In this document: piece by piece, positions 49,430 through 60,000 of the stretch
Position numbering within the stretch: position 1 is the first letter of the stretch
Layout: the number at the start of each line of letters is the position of its first letter
Assembly: GCF_037975245.1 (NCBI RefSeq)
Contig: NC_092581.1
Location: forward strand, 17,787,303 to 17,847,302
DNA: 60,000 bases
Direction: 5' to 3'
DNA from: Apostichopus japonicus
Lineage: Eukaryota > Echinodermata > Holothuroidea > Aspidochirotida > Stichopodidae
Translations under genes and position numbers: made by a program
Notes under the pieces: generated by a model
The model's database searches: none
What the model was told of the DNA's origin: nothing
The model's input: only the letters and a program-made list of their open reading frames with translations

Positions 49430-52400
49430 TACAGTAGCTATGCCTAGATTATTATAGACTGAAGTCACCATCCAAATGTAACTTACAAGTAGCCTGTATT
49501 GAATAAAAGATGCTATAATTGCTAGAACTTTTCAAAAAGTTCTTGGAAGTCTTTACTCTCCAAAATATTCTCAGACATTCTAGACACCACTGTACTGTAA
49601 GATGTCTGAATATCCCAGTGAGGGTATCAATAAAAACAGTTATAAGGATATAATACTAGAAAATCCAGCATCAAATTTGGGCCAATGCAGAATACCTTTA
49701 ATCTACTGTAAGTCTCTCAAGTGATGCATTGTGTTTCAAGTGTCTTATTTATAACTAGCCAAAATTTGTACAAAATAACAATGCCATGCATCCAAAAGGT
49801 TACTGAGTCAGTACATTTCCATAATGTAACTATTACAAAAGCTGAGTGCACCTAATTAAAAGTTAACATCCTCCAAAAATCTATATAACACAAAAATTTG
49901 ATAAAGCCTTCTATCCCCTCCCTTGCATATACTGTAAGTCATTTTGTTAAGTCTATTTAGATCCATAAGTAATACCAAGTTGACTAAATGTGCAATATTC
50001 AGTGTTTAAGATCTGAGCTCTGTATTGGCCCAAAATATATTGGAGAGAAGTGTACAATAAAAATTGAAATAATGCACATCTACACTCTGACCATTTGATA
50101 TTTATTTGATTGGCACTGTTAATGTTTTCTCAGACAAATTTGATGATCAACATTCTCAATCTCAAGATGAATGACAACAGCCCACTATCCAAGGGAATAA
50201 CACTGTACGATGTAGCTGCCATGCAGTGAAAAAGTCAATGTTGGAACGACAGCAATCATAGCTAGAGCACAGATGCCGTCTGGGACAGACTGATGTGGTG
50301 ACCTACTGCATCATTGACAGCAAAATGGAAGATATTTTCTGAATTAACCAAAAAGTAAGTTAATATTCTGTAGGTTTGACATCGCATAAACTTGATACCA
50401 TAGGACTCTATTATGTCAAATACGAGTAACATCTGAGGTAATTTATTCCAAAGGTATGGAATGAAGAAAGAAACAATCAGAAGGGATGAAAACTTTTGTA
50501 TGATCTGGTTAATGTGGTGGTATCTTTTCCTCTATCTCCATAGTATTTAACTACACTAGAGCTATATCCACTCACTGGTTTCTTAAAGGTCAATGCAAGA
50601 CAACACCAAATTGTCAGGCTAGGTCCACATAAAATGTACATGTATATTTAAATTTTGAAATCTTTACAATTGGTAAAGCTTGAATGACTTGCAACTTTTA
50701 AAAGCACTTGCTATGGTAGGGAGCTGTTTCAGCTCCAATTGAAAACATGGCTGCATAAATAAAATGTGTAATGTTGTATACAAGGCAAGATGAATCAAGA
50801 ATTAATGGGCCCAAAATGGGATGGATAAGCAAATTGAAATTTACAGTGAAAATAGTATATATGAAAGGTTGTGAGATGATTAAAATATTGGCTGAATTAC
50901 AGGAGATTTAGTTTTGTAAAGCAGTTCATTGTTTTCTTCATTTGTAGAGTGTGAGGTCTATTCGGTAATCGCAAAACATTCCAAGCTATATTGCGCGTGC
51001 TATAATTGGGACCAAATCAGCATATCTTTAAGAGAAAGCTTTTCTTTTTGTACCAACAGATGGATAGATCTACAGGCTAATACAGCAAAGGATATGCTCT
51101 AATTAGAAATGCCAGGCAAGATTATCACACAGTTTACAGTGGGGTGAATACAATCATCAACCAAGTTTTTCATCATGCTGTATATAGTGGTATACAGTAG
51201 CTCCTTGTTGGGCTTATCAATTAAAAGCTTGCATAGAAGCCGATGCCAAGCAAAGCAAAAGTATGTCCTGTAAATCGCGAAGTAGATTCACACATCTCAT
51301 GTATATCCTCTGGGACACAGCACATCTTTCAATGGAGTTAGGAAGTTGCTGGGAATAGTTGTTGGATTGGCACAGTAATGTAGTAGCAGTAACAGAAAAC
51401 TAACTAGTTCCAGGATATGTTACACTGTTACACCATATAAAAGATAGAGGAAATTAATATTATAAGCTTCAAGCAGACAGAACTAAGAGAATGCAGACCA
51501 GTCTTCATGGGAAGTCTTCTACATATTTAACTGTATAAATGGACTCATTCTTTTGCAATGTACTTCTTGAAATATTTTAGTTTGGTGACATTGTGGCACT
51601 ACATGTTTTTGTAAGTATTAGGGAACATTTGCAGCTGCTTGTCAAGAACATGGAACTTGTTATACAACTGAAGTGGTCCTGATGCTGAAGTGTTGAGGTT
51701 ACTGGATATTTTGCTGCCTTACCTTGCTTTCACTGTTCTTAAATGCATTTCTCATGTTTTAAGATGTTTTAGTTTTGTATTCCAAGCAAGATCAGCAAGC
51801 CATAGTACAGTAATTTTCAACAACCACCACACAGATACTTGTGCAGGACTAAGGGTATTTGTTAAGCAGATTATTATTATAAAAATCTTTCAAACTTTTA
51901 TCCCTCAAAATCTCCAGGGGTACACTGCATTGTTCCTGAACCACAGTTTCACAATTCTACAAGTTGGGTTCAGGGGTTATGCTATGGGAAATGTTTACAA
52001 TGTTAGGCCTGACTTAATTACTGAAAGCTTGTGGTCTTTTATTACACCAAGAACCAGTTTATTCTTTAAACAAAATTAAATTATTTCCCCTCAAAATTGA
52101 GGGGAGTGAATACAGCAAAGGCACATGCAACTAGCACCAATGTCATGGAAACCTAGTGCAGCCCAATGAAACATACTGTAAAACCACAACATTTGTAACT
52201 ATAGGTATGAAATTGTGCAATCCAGGGGTATTGTGTATAATTTTGTCCCTCCAAGCATGGAAACTCCATGATATAGTGGTAATTTGCATTGGTTACGGTA
52301 TTGGATACATGTGCCTATACTGGTAAGTCTAGATAAATACTTGAGGTATAAGTTAGTTCCCAAAATGTTTCTCATGTATGAGAGAGGTCAGTAAATTGAG

Positions 52401-53207
52401 GTAATGTAAAAGTGCAAGTATCCTGGTTTATGTGAAATAAATCTTGTGGAAAATATAAACTGGGATTGAAAATACAATCAACTGCTTGAATATGATTGTA
52501 CAATTTTTATTGTGTCTCGTCTTTTAATATCATGCTAATCTCCACTACTGTATGTGTTTGGTAATAAGCCAGATTTCTGGGTAGAAGTTTAAAAAAGCAA
52601 ATCGTCAACAATTTTTGATGAATTTTAAGCCATCACATTCACTGCCTCTATCTCTGTTTATGTTTTGAGTCAGCAACACAGTATACTGTACAGTAGTGTA
52701 CAGAAAGGGACACTTTCTGTTGTATTCCTGATCAATTGAAAATTGTTTGTTGTTTGACTGTTTGTAGCAGTATTCCTCTGAGGAGTGAAAAAAAATAAAC
52801 ATACGGTGAACAGTTGCAACTGCGCATGCATTTATACATTACTTAAATTATGTTCTGATGAAATTCATGTAATATTCACTGTCGATTTCAGTTCAAAACT
52901 GCCAGTATACCATTAGTGCCTGAGCCATAATTTTTTTGCTTTAAAAATCTGGCTTTGAGTGTATAGTATTTTGTCAAAAACATAAAAGTGGAGGGGCTGC
53001 TTATCATCATTCCCTGAACAGGCTTACCCAATTTGTTAACTATAATGGTAACATATCAAAATGTCTGGGGACTTGCCACAGTGCTGACAATTTTCAAATA
53101 TTTCCATGGTTCCACCAGGGATGTTAGAGATGGACAAACAACATTTGAGCTTTCTTTAACGTTTGTTTTGTGCTGACATTAATACTGTTTTTGGTCCAAT
53201 ACTAATA
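49430..53207. other. AT-rich, largely single-copy; no protein gene recognised
   Basis: Unlike the neighbouring repeat-dense DNA, this looks like intronic or long-UTR sequence. A 221-nt segment at 50134-50354 has a good acceptor (TTTTCTCAG) and donor (GTAAGT), but all frames close. The 129-codon plus-strand frame at 51690-52079 resembles no family and is not called. Confidence 0.4.
50134..50354 (+). ncRNA. Candidate internal exon, probably noncoding
   Basis: Bounded by AATGTTTTCTCAG and AAAAA|GTAAGT. The frame from the acceptor runs 32 codons (with ITLYDVAAMQ) to a TGA at about 50229, and the other frames close sooner. It could be a noncoding exon or a false positive. Confidence 0.2.
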
Positions 53208-53215
53208 CCTAAATA

Positions 53216-54074
53216 GGGTGACAGAACAAAATCCCCCAGACAAAGTCCCCCTAGGACAAAATCCCCCAGAGCCAAAATCCCCCTGGACAAAATCCCCCTA
53301 GGACAAAATCCACCCAAGCCAAAATCTCCCCAAGCTATAAAAAATCCCATCAATTCTTTACAAAAATGCGTCATCCCGGTCCCCGGTATCGTCATCCAGT
53401 ACCGTCATCCGGTACCCTCACCAGTATTTCCATTGGTACTCTCAGTGGTTCCCGGACCAGTACTCCGAACATACCCCGACCGGTACCTTAATAGTGAGCC
53501 TGACAGCTACCCCCACCGGTGCTCCTCCCTGGACTGTATCCCGGCCGGTACCTCGACCGGTATCCCAACTGGTATCCTGAAAGGCACCCTGACACATACT
53601 CTGACACGTACCCTTACTAGTACTGGTACAATAAACAGTAATTTGGCCAGTACCTTGACCGGTCCCTTAAATGTCACAACATGGAGCTATATCCCATGGC
53701 CACACTAACAGGTAGCCTTGCAATTACCCTCAATGAACTCCGGACCAGTCCCCTGACCAGTACCCTAACCAGTACACTGAGTGGAACCCTGACTGGTAGA
53801 GTGACCAGTATGATGACCGGTACCCTGACCAGTCACATGACCAGTACCTTGACCGGTACCCTCACAGGTACCCTAACAGGAGCCCTCACAGTTACACTCG
53901 CCAGTACCCTCACTAGTACCCTGACCAATCCCCTGAACGGTACCCTAACCAGTGCAATGTCCCATGCCTTGACTGTCACACCTGGGCCATCGCTGGTTGT
54001 TGCAGGCAGGCTTTGTATGGGTCAGTGGGATATTGTCTGGGGGGATTTTGTCCGGGGAATTTTGTCCTAGAACC
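53216..54074. mobile_element. GGG-ended element with minisatellite interior
   Basis: A perfect 8-bp duplication CCTAAATA (53208-53215 and 54075-54082). Left end GGGTGACAGAACAAAATCCCC is followed by several tandem GACAAAATCCCCC units. The right end is the inverted counterpart (GGGGGATTTTGTCC units finishing TTTTGTCCTAGAACC). The middle is a 12-bp minisatellite. In layout (8-bp duplication, GGG end, tandem subterminal repeats) it resembles the element at 2839-3516. Confidence 0.75.
53400..53985. repeat. Degenerate 12-bp minisatellite
   Basis: About 48 units near (A/G)GTACCCTGACC, with frequent GGTACC and AGTACC words. The stop-poor period creates Thr/Leu-rich frames that are not called as genes. 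Confidence 0.88.
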
Positions 54075-54245
54075 CCTAAATATCACTCAAAACGGATAAT
54101 GGTACCAGACGGTACCTGTACGTTGTCTGCTAGATTCATACGATGTCAAAAGGCTAGAACATGCACTATAATACTGTTATCAGTCGCCAGTAGGTATATA
54201 CCACACTCATCTCATATCAGTATTTGTTTCTAATGTCATAACAGG

Positions 54246-54578
54246 CAGTGGCGGAGCGTCCATACAGTCAGGCGGGGGGGGGGAGGGCGGACTCAAATGG
54301 GAAGCTGGCGCCCTTTTCAGCTATTCAACACTTTTTACTTATTCGCGATTATTTACTTTTTTATTGCGCTCTCATCTACCTATTGACATTTGTCACATTT
54401 TGTTGGCGATGACACCTATACCTAAAGGGTCATTTCCGGCGAGATAGGGAGTATCTTTACTCAAAAGATTTCTGTACGCTCTGCGCCAACCTGTGGTGGC
54501 GCTCCGCTTAGATAAAGTCGAAAGCGCCCGTACAGACCTTTCTCGCCCCTCTGACCAATATCCCTAGCTCCGCCACTG
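54246..54578. mobile_element. hAT-like MITE, left member of a pair with swapped flanks
   Basis: Ends CAGTGGCGGAGC and GCTCCGCCACTG, same family as 3695-4094. The left flank is ATAACAGG (54238-54245) and the right flank GCTCCCAA (54579-54586), which do not match each other but match the opposite flanks of 56314-56690. Confidence 0.88.
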
Positions 54579-55045
54579 GCTCCCAATCTTCTTCCCCGTC
54601 AATCCGTCTAGTACCCCCCCCCCCCCTTCCCCAACCGAACCTCGTATGTTAAAGGAATATCTAATGATTAGAGACACTTATTCTAATGTTAAATCAGCAA
54701 AGAGCAAGCAATAATGATTTTATCATTAAGATTTTTTTAATTTCTCAGTTACACCGTCATTTAACTTCCCACTCAATCTTACACTCCCTGATACTCTTCC
54801 ATCCCAATGTAGGAAACTTCATCGTTACACGCAGCACGCAACGATCCTTGTTCTACTTAATTGATCCTTACTGAGTCTTTCAACTTAAGCATATTTTTTT
54901 CCAAATAGATTAGTGAAAGTTACACAGTTTAATAAATTAGAAGCATCTCCTTGTTAAAGAATTGTATTATCGGCGTATAGTCTTCCGATAAGCGTAACTT
55001 AGGTTTGAAAGAAATCAATGGGAGCAGGCAGTAATGATATTAACT

Positions 55046-55083
<38 letters not shown>

Positions 55084-56313
55084 CAAATCTCTTATTGAAC
55101 GAATTATTAGCCCCCTGGTTACATCGTCATTTATCATCCCTCCCCCATCCTGCCCTACCCTTCTTCACCTCACACACTCCGCTCTATAGGGTTAAAAGAA
55201 ATCAGCGAGAGCAGGCAGTAATGAAATTTACTTACATTAATGATTTTTTAAATCTCATTTAGGACAAATTATTAGGTCCCCTGGTAACATCATTTACCCC
55301 CCCCCCCATTCTCCCCTTCCCTTCCTTACAATCACCGCTTCTCTTACACCTAATATATGAGATATCCTCGCAAAGCGTGATGAACTAGGTCCCTCATTTA
55401 TCTAATGCGTGGAAGGAACTCGAAACTTTCTTCCTTATCCGCCTATTCCAAGCTTTCTCCAAGAAAAGAGTTACAGTACCTATTACCCAGATTTTAAAAA
55501 ATAGCCTCCCTCCTCATAAAACGTGATGATCTATGTCTCTCATTAATCTAAAGCATGGATGAACTACCAACTTTAAGCATATTACAAAGTTTTTCCACAA
55601 AAGAGCTACGGAACCTACTACACACAAATTATGTAAATGTCACTAAACGGCATCCGTAGGGACATCGTTTTTTGGTCCACATTTGAGTTTCCATCATATC
55701 TTTGTTCTGCTTTTCATACATATCTTTTATTGTGATTGTTATGATAACCACATCTAAGGACTTTTGAGTCGTATTATTGTATCCAGTGGAATTGTCTCGC
55801 TGAGATATAAAAGGATGAATTTTCCGTACGTTTTCACGGTAGGCCCCTCTGTTCAAGGTCAATGCACGACTATAACATTAGGTCCACTAAGTGCGGATAT
55901 TGGTCTCCATTTGCCACTATTGCAGTAAACCCAACCGAGCAACGTGTCTACGGTGTCTCTTAAAAGACAATATTATTAACAAATTCGAAAAGAATTTTTA
56001 ATCTCTTTGGTGTCATTTTAAAAGTATTTCTGATAACATTACGTACAGAATTCTTTTATATGAGAAAGGTACATATGAGAAACATGACAATGACCGTGAT
56101 AAAACCACTTTCAAGATTACTAGCGATCAATTCGCTCAATTTGTTTCAAAAAATGATTGAAAAGTGATATGAATTCCTCCTCATTCATTCTTTTTATTTG
56201 AGCATGTTGAACGCTTGTGATAACATGTCATTACGAATCATTGCAGACGCTCACCCAAACCGTTAAAAAATACCCTCCCTCTCCCCCCTTCTCTTCCTAC
56301 ACTGAGCTCCCAA
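54579..56313. other. 1.7-kb segment between paired MITEs; no gene recognised
   Basis: Begins and ends with GCTCCCAA. It includes three degenerate tandem copies of a unit of roughly 200-250 bp at about 54700-55310 (shared words AGCAGGCAGTAATGA, AAATCTC, ACATCGTCATTTA), a (TA)n tract at 55049-55080 and a C-run near 55298. No coding sequence was recognised. Confidence 0.6.
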
Positions 56314-56690
56314 CAGTGGCGGAGCGTCAATACAGTCAGGGGGCGGATGCCCCCCCCCCCCTCAACGGACTAATATGGACTGCTGGCGCCCTTTTCAGCT
56401 ATTGATCACTTCTTTTACTTATTCGCGAGTATTGACTTTTTTATGGCGCTCTCATCTACCTATTGACATTTGTCACATTTTGTTGGCGATGACACCTATT
56501 TATTCTTCGTTTATCTGCAAATTAGCAAGGCCCGGAAAGGGTCATTTCCGGCCATATAGGGAGTATCTTTACTCAAAAGATTTCTGTACGCTCTGCGCCA
56601 ACCTGTGGTGGCGCTCCGCTTAGATAAAGTCGAAAGCGCCCATACAGACCATTCTCACCCCCTCTTACCAATACCCCTAGCTCCGCCACG
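56314..56690. mobile_element. hAT-like MITE, right member of the swapped-flank pair
   Basis: Same orientation and family as 54246-54578. The left flank is GCTCCCAA (56306-56313) and the right flank ATAACAGG (56691-56698). The terminal T of CCACTG is lost (CCACG). Confidence 0.88.
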
Positions 56691-56698
56691 ATAACAGG

Positions 56699-57533
56699 AG
56701 TGACTTTCCATATGTTATTGGTAGGAAATTGCAGGAATTATTGGAATCCTCAATGAAAACTATACGTAGGTAGTCTTGTTTGCGTGGGGATTGAGTTGTA
56801 TAGGTGTTACACAAAAATGTAGATATGCTTTCTTTATTCTTGTGGAAAGCCGCTTTCTTTTTGATATCAGATAAACCTGTGGTACATGCAGTGACGTAGC
56901 CAGGATTGTTCCAGTGGAGGGGGTGGGCGCTTGGGGGGGGGGCTTGAACAATTCCTGGGAGGGCGTCTTGTTACTACCTGAGTGGAGTGCCACCATATGG
57001 GTTGGCGCTCAGCATACAGGAAATTTTCAGCTATAAAGACCTCCTAGATCGTTGGAAATAACACTTCCCAGGCCTTGTAAGCTGCTCTAAAGTTTCACAG
57101 CATCCTTTATTTTGAGATCCCCATGTCTTGGTATGGTCATCAAATAGTTTAGAGAAATAGAAGAAAAAAGACAATCTGGTAAGTTGCTTTGAAATATCAT
57201 GACATATCTCGGCCTATGCGCTATGTCACGTCAGGTTTTTCAGCAACTATAGCCTACTGCCGGTCCGCGGTCGAAGGGTCGTTCACGAGTGGTCATCATG
57301 GAGATTCGATACCATGCAGACCAATGAATGATACATTTTTCGCACAGTCTTGCAAGGTTTAAAGAAATGGCTCCTTACATAGTTGGCATGATTCAAATTC
57401 ATCCAGTGCAAATTCATCCAGATGCAAATTCATCAATATAATTGGTCGAGAACTTGCTAGAACAGTAAGCTGTCTGAATTATCATCTTCAGATCGAATAT
57501 GGGTTTGCTGAGTTAGGGAGCAATATGTTCGAA
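56699..57533. other. No gene; repeat fragments
   Basis: A hAT-type start CAGTGACGTAGCCAGG near 56889 and a degenerate GC-hairpin module near 56980-57040 indicate a decayed element whose right end was not found. Confidence 0.4.
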
Positions 57534-57541
57534 GTACAAGG

Positions 57542-58629
57542 CAGTGGCGGCGGAACCGGGGGGGCTTGGGGGGGCTCAGCCCCCCCAATGAAAAAGTTGA
57601 GGGGGCAAATGCATGATAAGCCCCCCCCCCCCCAATATTTACCAAGGCTCCGAAACGTGCATCTGCCCATTTTTCAATGCATCATACTTGTCGATCTGTC
57701 CAAGGCACACGTATACTATATAGGTGTAATAATTTTAGTAATTGCTGGGGGACCCTCGACCCGTCCCCTGGCTATAGACCACATTGTCACCCCAACCGCG
57801 TCTTCACGCCCCGTGAAAAGTGGAAGAAGTTAGTGTGAGTACCGGTAAGCGTAACACAACTTCGTCTCAGGCCAATGACTTGCCTCATTTCAGCCAGTTC
57901 TCCAACATCCCCTTACTTAGTGGCGGAGCGTCCATATACAGTCAGGGGCGGATTCCCCCCCCCCCCCCCCTTAACGGACTCAAATGGACTGCTGGCGCCC
58001 TTTTCAGCTTTTCACTACTTTTTACTTATTCACGATTATTGACTATTTCATTGCGCTCTCATATACCTATTGACATTTGTCATATTCTGTTGGTGTAATT
58101 TTCCGACAAATTTATTTATTCTCCGTTTATCTGAAAATTAGTAAGGCCCGGAAAGGGTGATTTCCTGCAATCTAGGGAATGTCTTTACTCAAAAATTTTC
58201 TGACCGCTCCGCGCCAACCTGTGGTGGCGCTCCGATTAGATAGTGTCGAAAGCGCCCCTACAGACTATTCTTGCCCCCCCCCCCCCCGACCAATACCCCT
58301 AGCTCCGCCACTGCCCTTACTACACTCAAAAACGTCTTTGCGAGTACACTACGAGTAATAGCTACTCTCTTAAAACACCATCGAATATACAAATTACAAA
58401 GTTTTTACAGACTTTTACGTTCAATCCGAGAAATTGCAGGCTTGAGACCCATATTCTAGGGCTAGGTATTCGCAGCATAAAACACTCGGGAAGTGCCATT
58501 TCCGGCCATCTGGGGGTTTGAAAAAACCCAAAATTTTTTGTACGCTCCGCGCCAACCGATGGTGGCGCTCCGCTTAGATAGTCTCCACACATTAGCCCCC
58601 CCAATAATTTTTCCGTTCCGCCGCGCCTG
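57542..58629. mobile_element. hAT-like element (copy B) with nested MITE
   Basis: A perfect 8-bp duplication GTACAAGG (57534-57541 and 58630-58637). Ends are CAGTGGCGGCGGAACC and GTTCCGCCGCGCCTG. After removing the nested MITE and its duplication, the element is about 684 bp. It is the inverted relative of 828-4477 and lacks the foldback and GGG-ended insertions. The GC-rich hairpin module lies close to its right end (58480-58580). No transposase frame. Confidence 0.92.
57918..58313. mobile_element. 396-bp hAT-like MITE nested in copy B
   Basis: Ends TAGTGGCGGAGC and GCTCCGCCACTG with a perfect 8-bp duplication CCCTTACT (57910-57917 and 58314-58321), the reverse complement of the AGTAAGGG flanking the MITE in copy A. 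Confidence 0.92.
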
Positions 58630-58637
58630 GTACAAGG

Positions 58638-60000
58638 ACCAACCAATGAACACATTTTTAACATAAGAGGCAGAGATAAGACACTTTAGCAGAAATCATT
58701 ATGTCTCCTTTCTGTTTATTACTGATAAATGCAAATATTTTCATTAAAAATCAATATGAAATTGCATGTTACTTTCAGAAATATATAAACAAAGCAACTT
58801 CAACAACTTCAGCTCATTCACATTCATGCTATCAGCTAGAAAATTCACCATGAGGCACATTTTCTATGAGGCATTGATGTGAATACCACTGACATAACTT
58901 GTGCTATTCAAATGGATAAAGGGCTTGGTCAAGTCATGAATAAGGCTCTGCCCCATATATTGCACATGTACAAAAAGGGTTACTGCTGTACATGCAGTAC
59001 TTTTTTGATGGGGGAGAGAGGGGGGGGGGGGGAGATGTGGTAACATGTTGAAAAGACCACATCTTTTAATTTGTCATTTTTCTTTTGAACATATGCAAAT
59101 GCTAGAAATGAAAGCACTTGGAAATTTCTTAAAGAGATAGGCAGTTGTTGCCCTTGCACTGCTTTGAAGTCTCCACCACTGTAAATATTGTTGAAGGAGT
59201 GGAGTTCTGCGAATCTTTTGATAGTCAAGTAATAAATTTTTCTTTCACTGTTTGTTAAACAGCTCCTAGCAGTAATATGCATTTGCACGACATTGTATCT
59301 GAGGTTCATTATGTAACCGGTGTTTTCTACATACAGTCAAATTAAAAACCAATGTTAAACTTGTTCACCTGCAATGGTCTAAATTCAGAAAGTACATCAA
59401 TATCATAACTCTTTTGCATGTTGTATAACGGTACTGAATTTGAAGTGGATTATATTTATCAATGAATATAGCAATGTTTTGGGTAAAAGCAATTAAAGCA
59501 TCCACTTGAACTTCATGTTTTCCTTGCATTGTTTGCTACTTCCTCCTATCTAGTTTCGAAAAGGACATATAGAAAAATGCTCAATACCTCAAACAACATT
59601 ATTTAACCTTGTTTCCCACAAAAAATGTTCTGTCCCAGTTTCTGTAAACTACTCGGGATAAATGGAGGGGTGGGGGGGGGGGAGGTGTTGGACAGGTTGG
59701 GAAACTAAATATTTGACAGATGTTGTATTTGACAATAAAATTCACCTTCCAAGGAAGTAATACAGTTCTTTAAGTGGCATTTTATGAAGGACCTACAGTA
59801 TGTAACGATAGCAGAATTGGTTATTGCCTCCTGCTGAAATGTCCAATAAAGACTTGCAGTATTGGAATGTTCATCAGATTCCTCATTTATAGAAACATCT
59901 GTGTTTATTGAAACTTTCTTAGGATGTTGCCAACAAGATGCAGTTGAAGTCTACTGTACCTTGTTGTCAAAGGTGGAGCTCACAAAAAGTCCTATCAACT
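58638..60000. other. No gene recognised; AT-rich right edge
   Basis: AT-rich sequence with G-runs near 59022-59033 and 59670-59682. It may be intron or UTR of a gene beyond the window. No splice-supported frame was found. Confidence 0.4.

Noticed and set aside
51690-52079. 129-codon frame
   Set aside because: Starts at a non-ATG or weak start, hydrophobic/Phe-rich without recognisable domain, in AT-rich DNA where chance frames are expected.
53433-54070. Thr/Leu-rich frames of 91 and 129 codons
   Set aside because: Produced by the 12-bp minisatellite period within a transposon.

Overview
The window is animal nuclear DNA, most likely from a marine deuterostome and probably an echinoderm (a sea cucumber would fit). 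The evidence is intron-containing genes with GT-AG splice sites, metazoan alpha-tubulins with the usual intron positions, frequent AGGCCTA-type words, long (TA)n tracts, and very many short non-autonomous DNA transposons with G- or C-run ends. The phylum is an inference from repeat style, not from a diagnostic gene. Four protein-coding genes can be supported. Most of the remaining open frames are repeat translations.

Layout. 0.8-4.5 kb is a stack of nested transposons. 5-9.6 kb is repeat-rich. 10.0-17.6 kb is a divergent alpha-tubulin gene on the minus strand, and 24.0-30.8 kb is a second alpha-tubulin gene on the plus strand. The two are head to head, with matching exon structure and 4.6-5.1 kb first introns. 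31.7-32.05 kb is a TA microsatellite. 32.7-34.6 kb is a three-level nested transposon. 34.7-37.7 kb is a three-exon minus-strand gene for a mucin-like single-pass membrane protein. 40.4-42.0 kb is a 1.5 kb hAT-like element. 43.6-44.7 kb holds the last two exons of a second minus-strand mucin-like gene with a GPI-anchor-like C-terminus. 45-50 kb holds more hAT-like elements, a tRNA-derived SINE, a fragment with a hammerhead-like motif and a second copy of a 0.6 kb inverted-repeat element. 49.4-53.2 kb is AT-rich and mostly single-copy. 53.2-58.6 kb is again transposon-dense.

Biology. Both alpha-tubulins lack Lys40, the luminal acetylation site. The minus-strand one also has Asp in place of the GTPase-activating Glu254, has no C-terminal Tyr, and is predicted to start Met-Pro-Glu-Val instead of Met-Arg-Glu-Cys. 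The two mucin-like genes use phase-1 exons and end in a membrane anchor (one transmembrane, one GPI-like).

The mobile DNA is unusually readable. Nine elements have perfect or near-perfect 8-bp target duplications. One 1.09 kb element and its 3.65 kb relative at the other end of the window carry the same nested insertion at the same site. One pair of elements has swapped target duplications, the signature of circle re-integration or macrotransposition.
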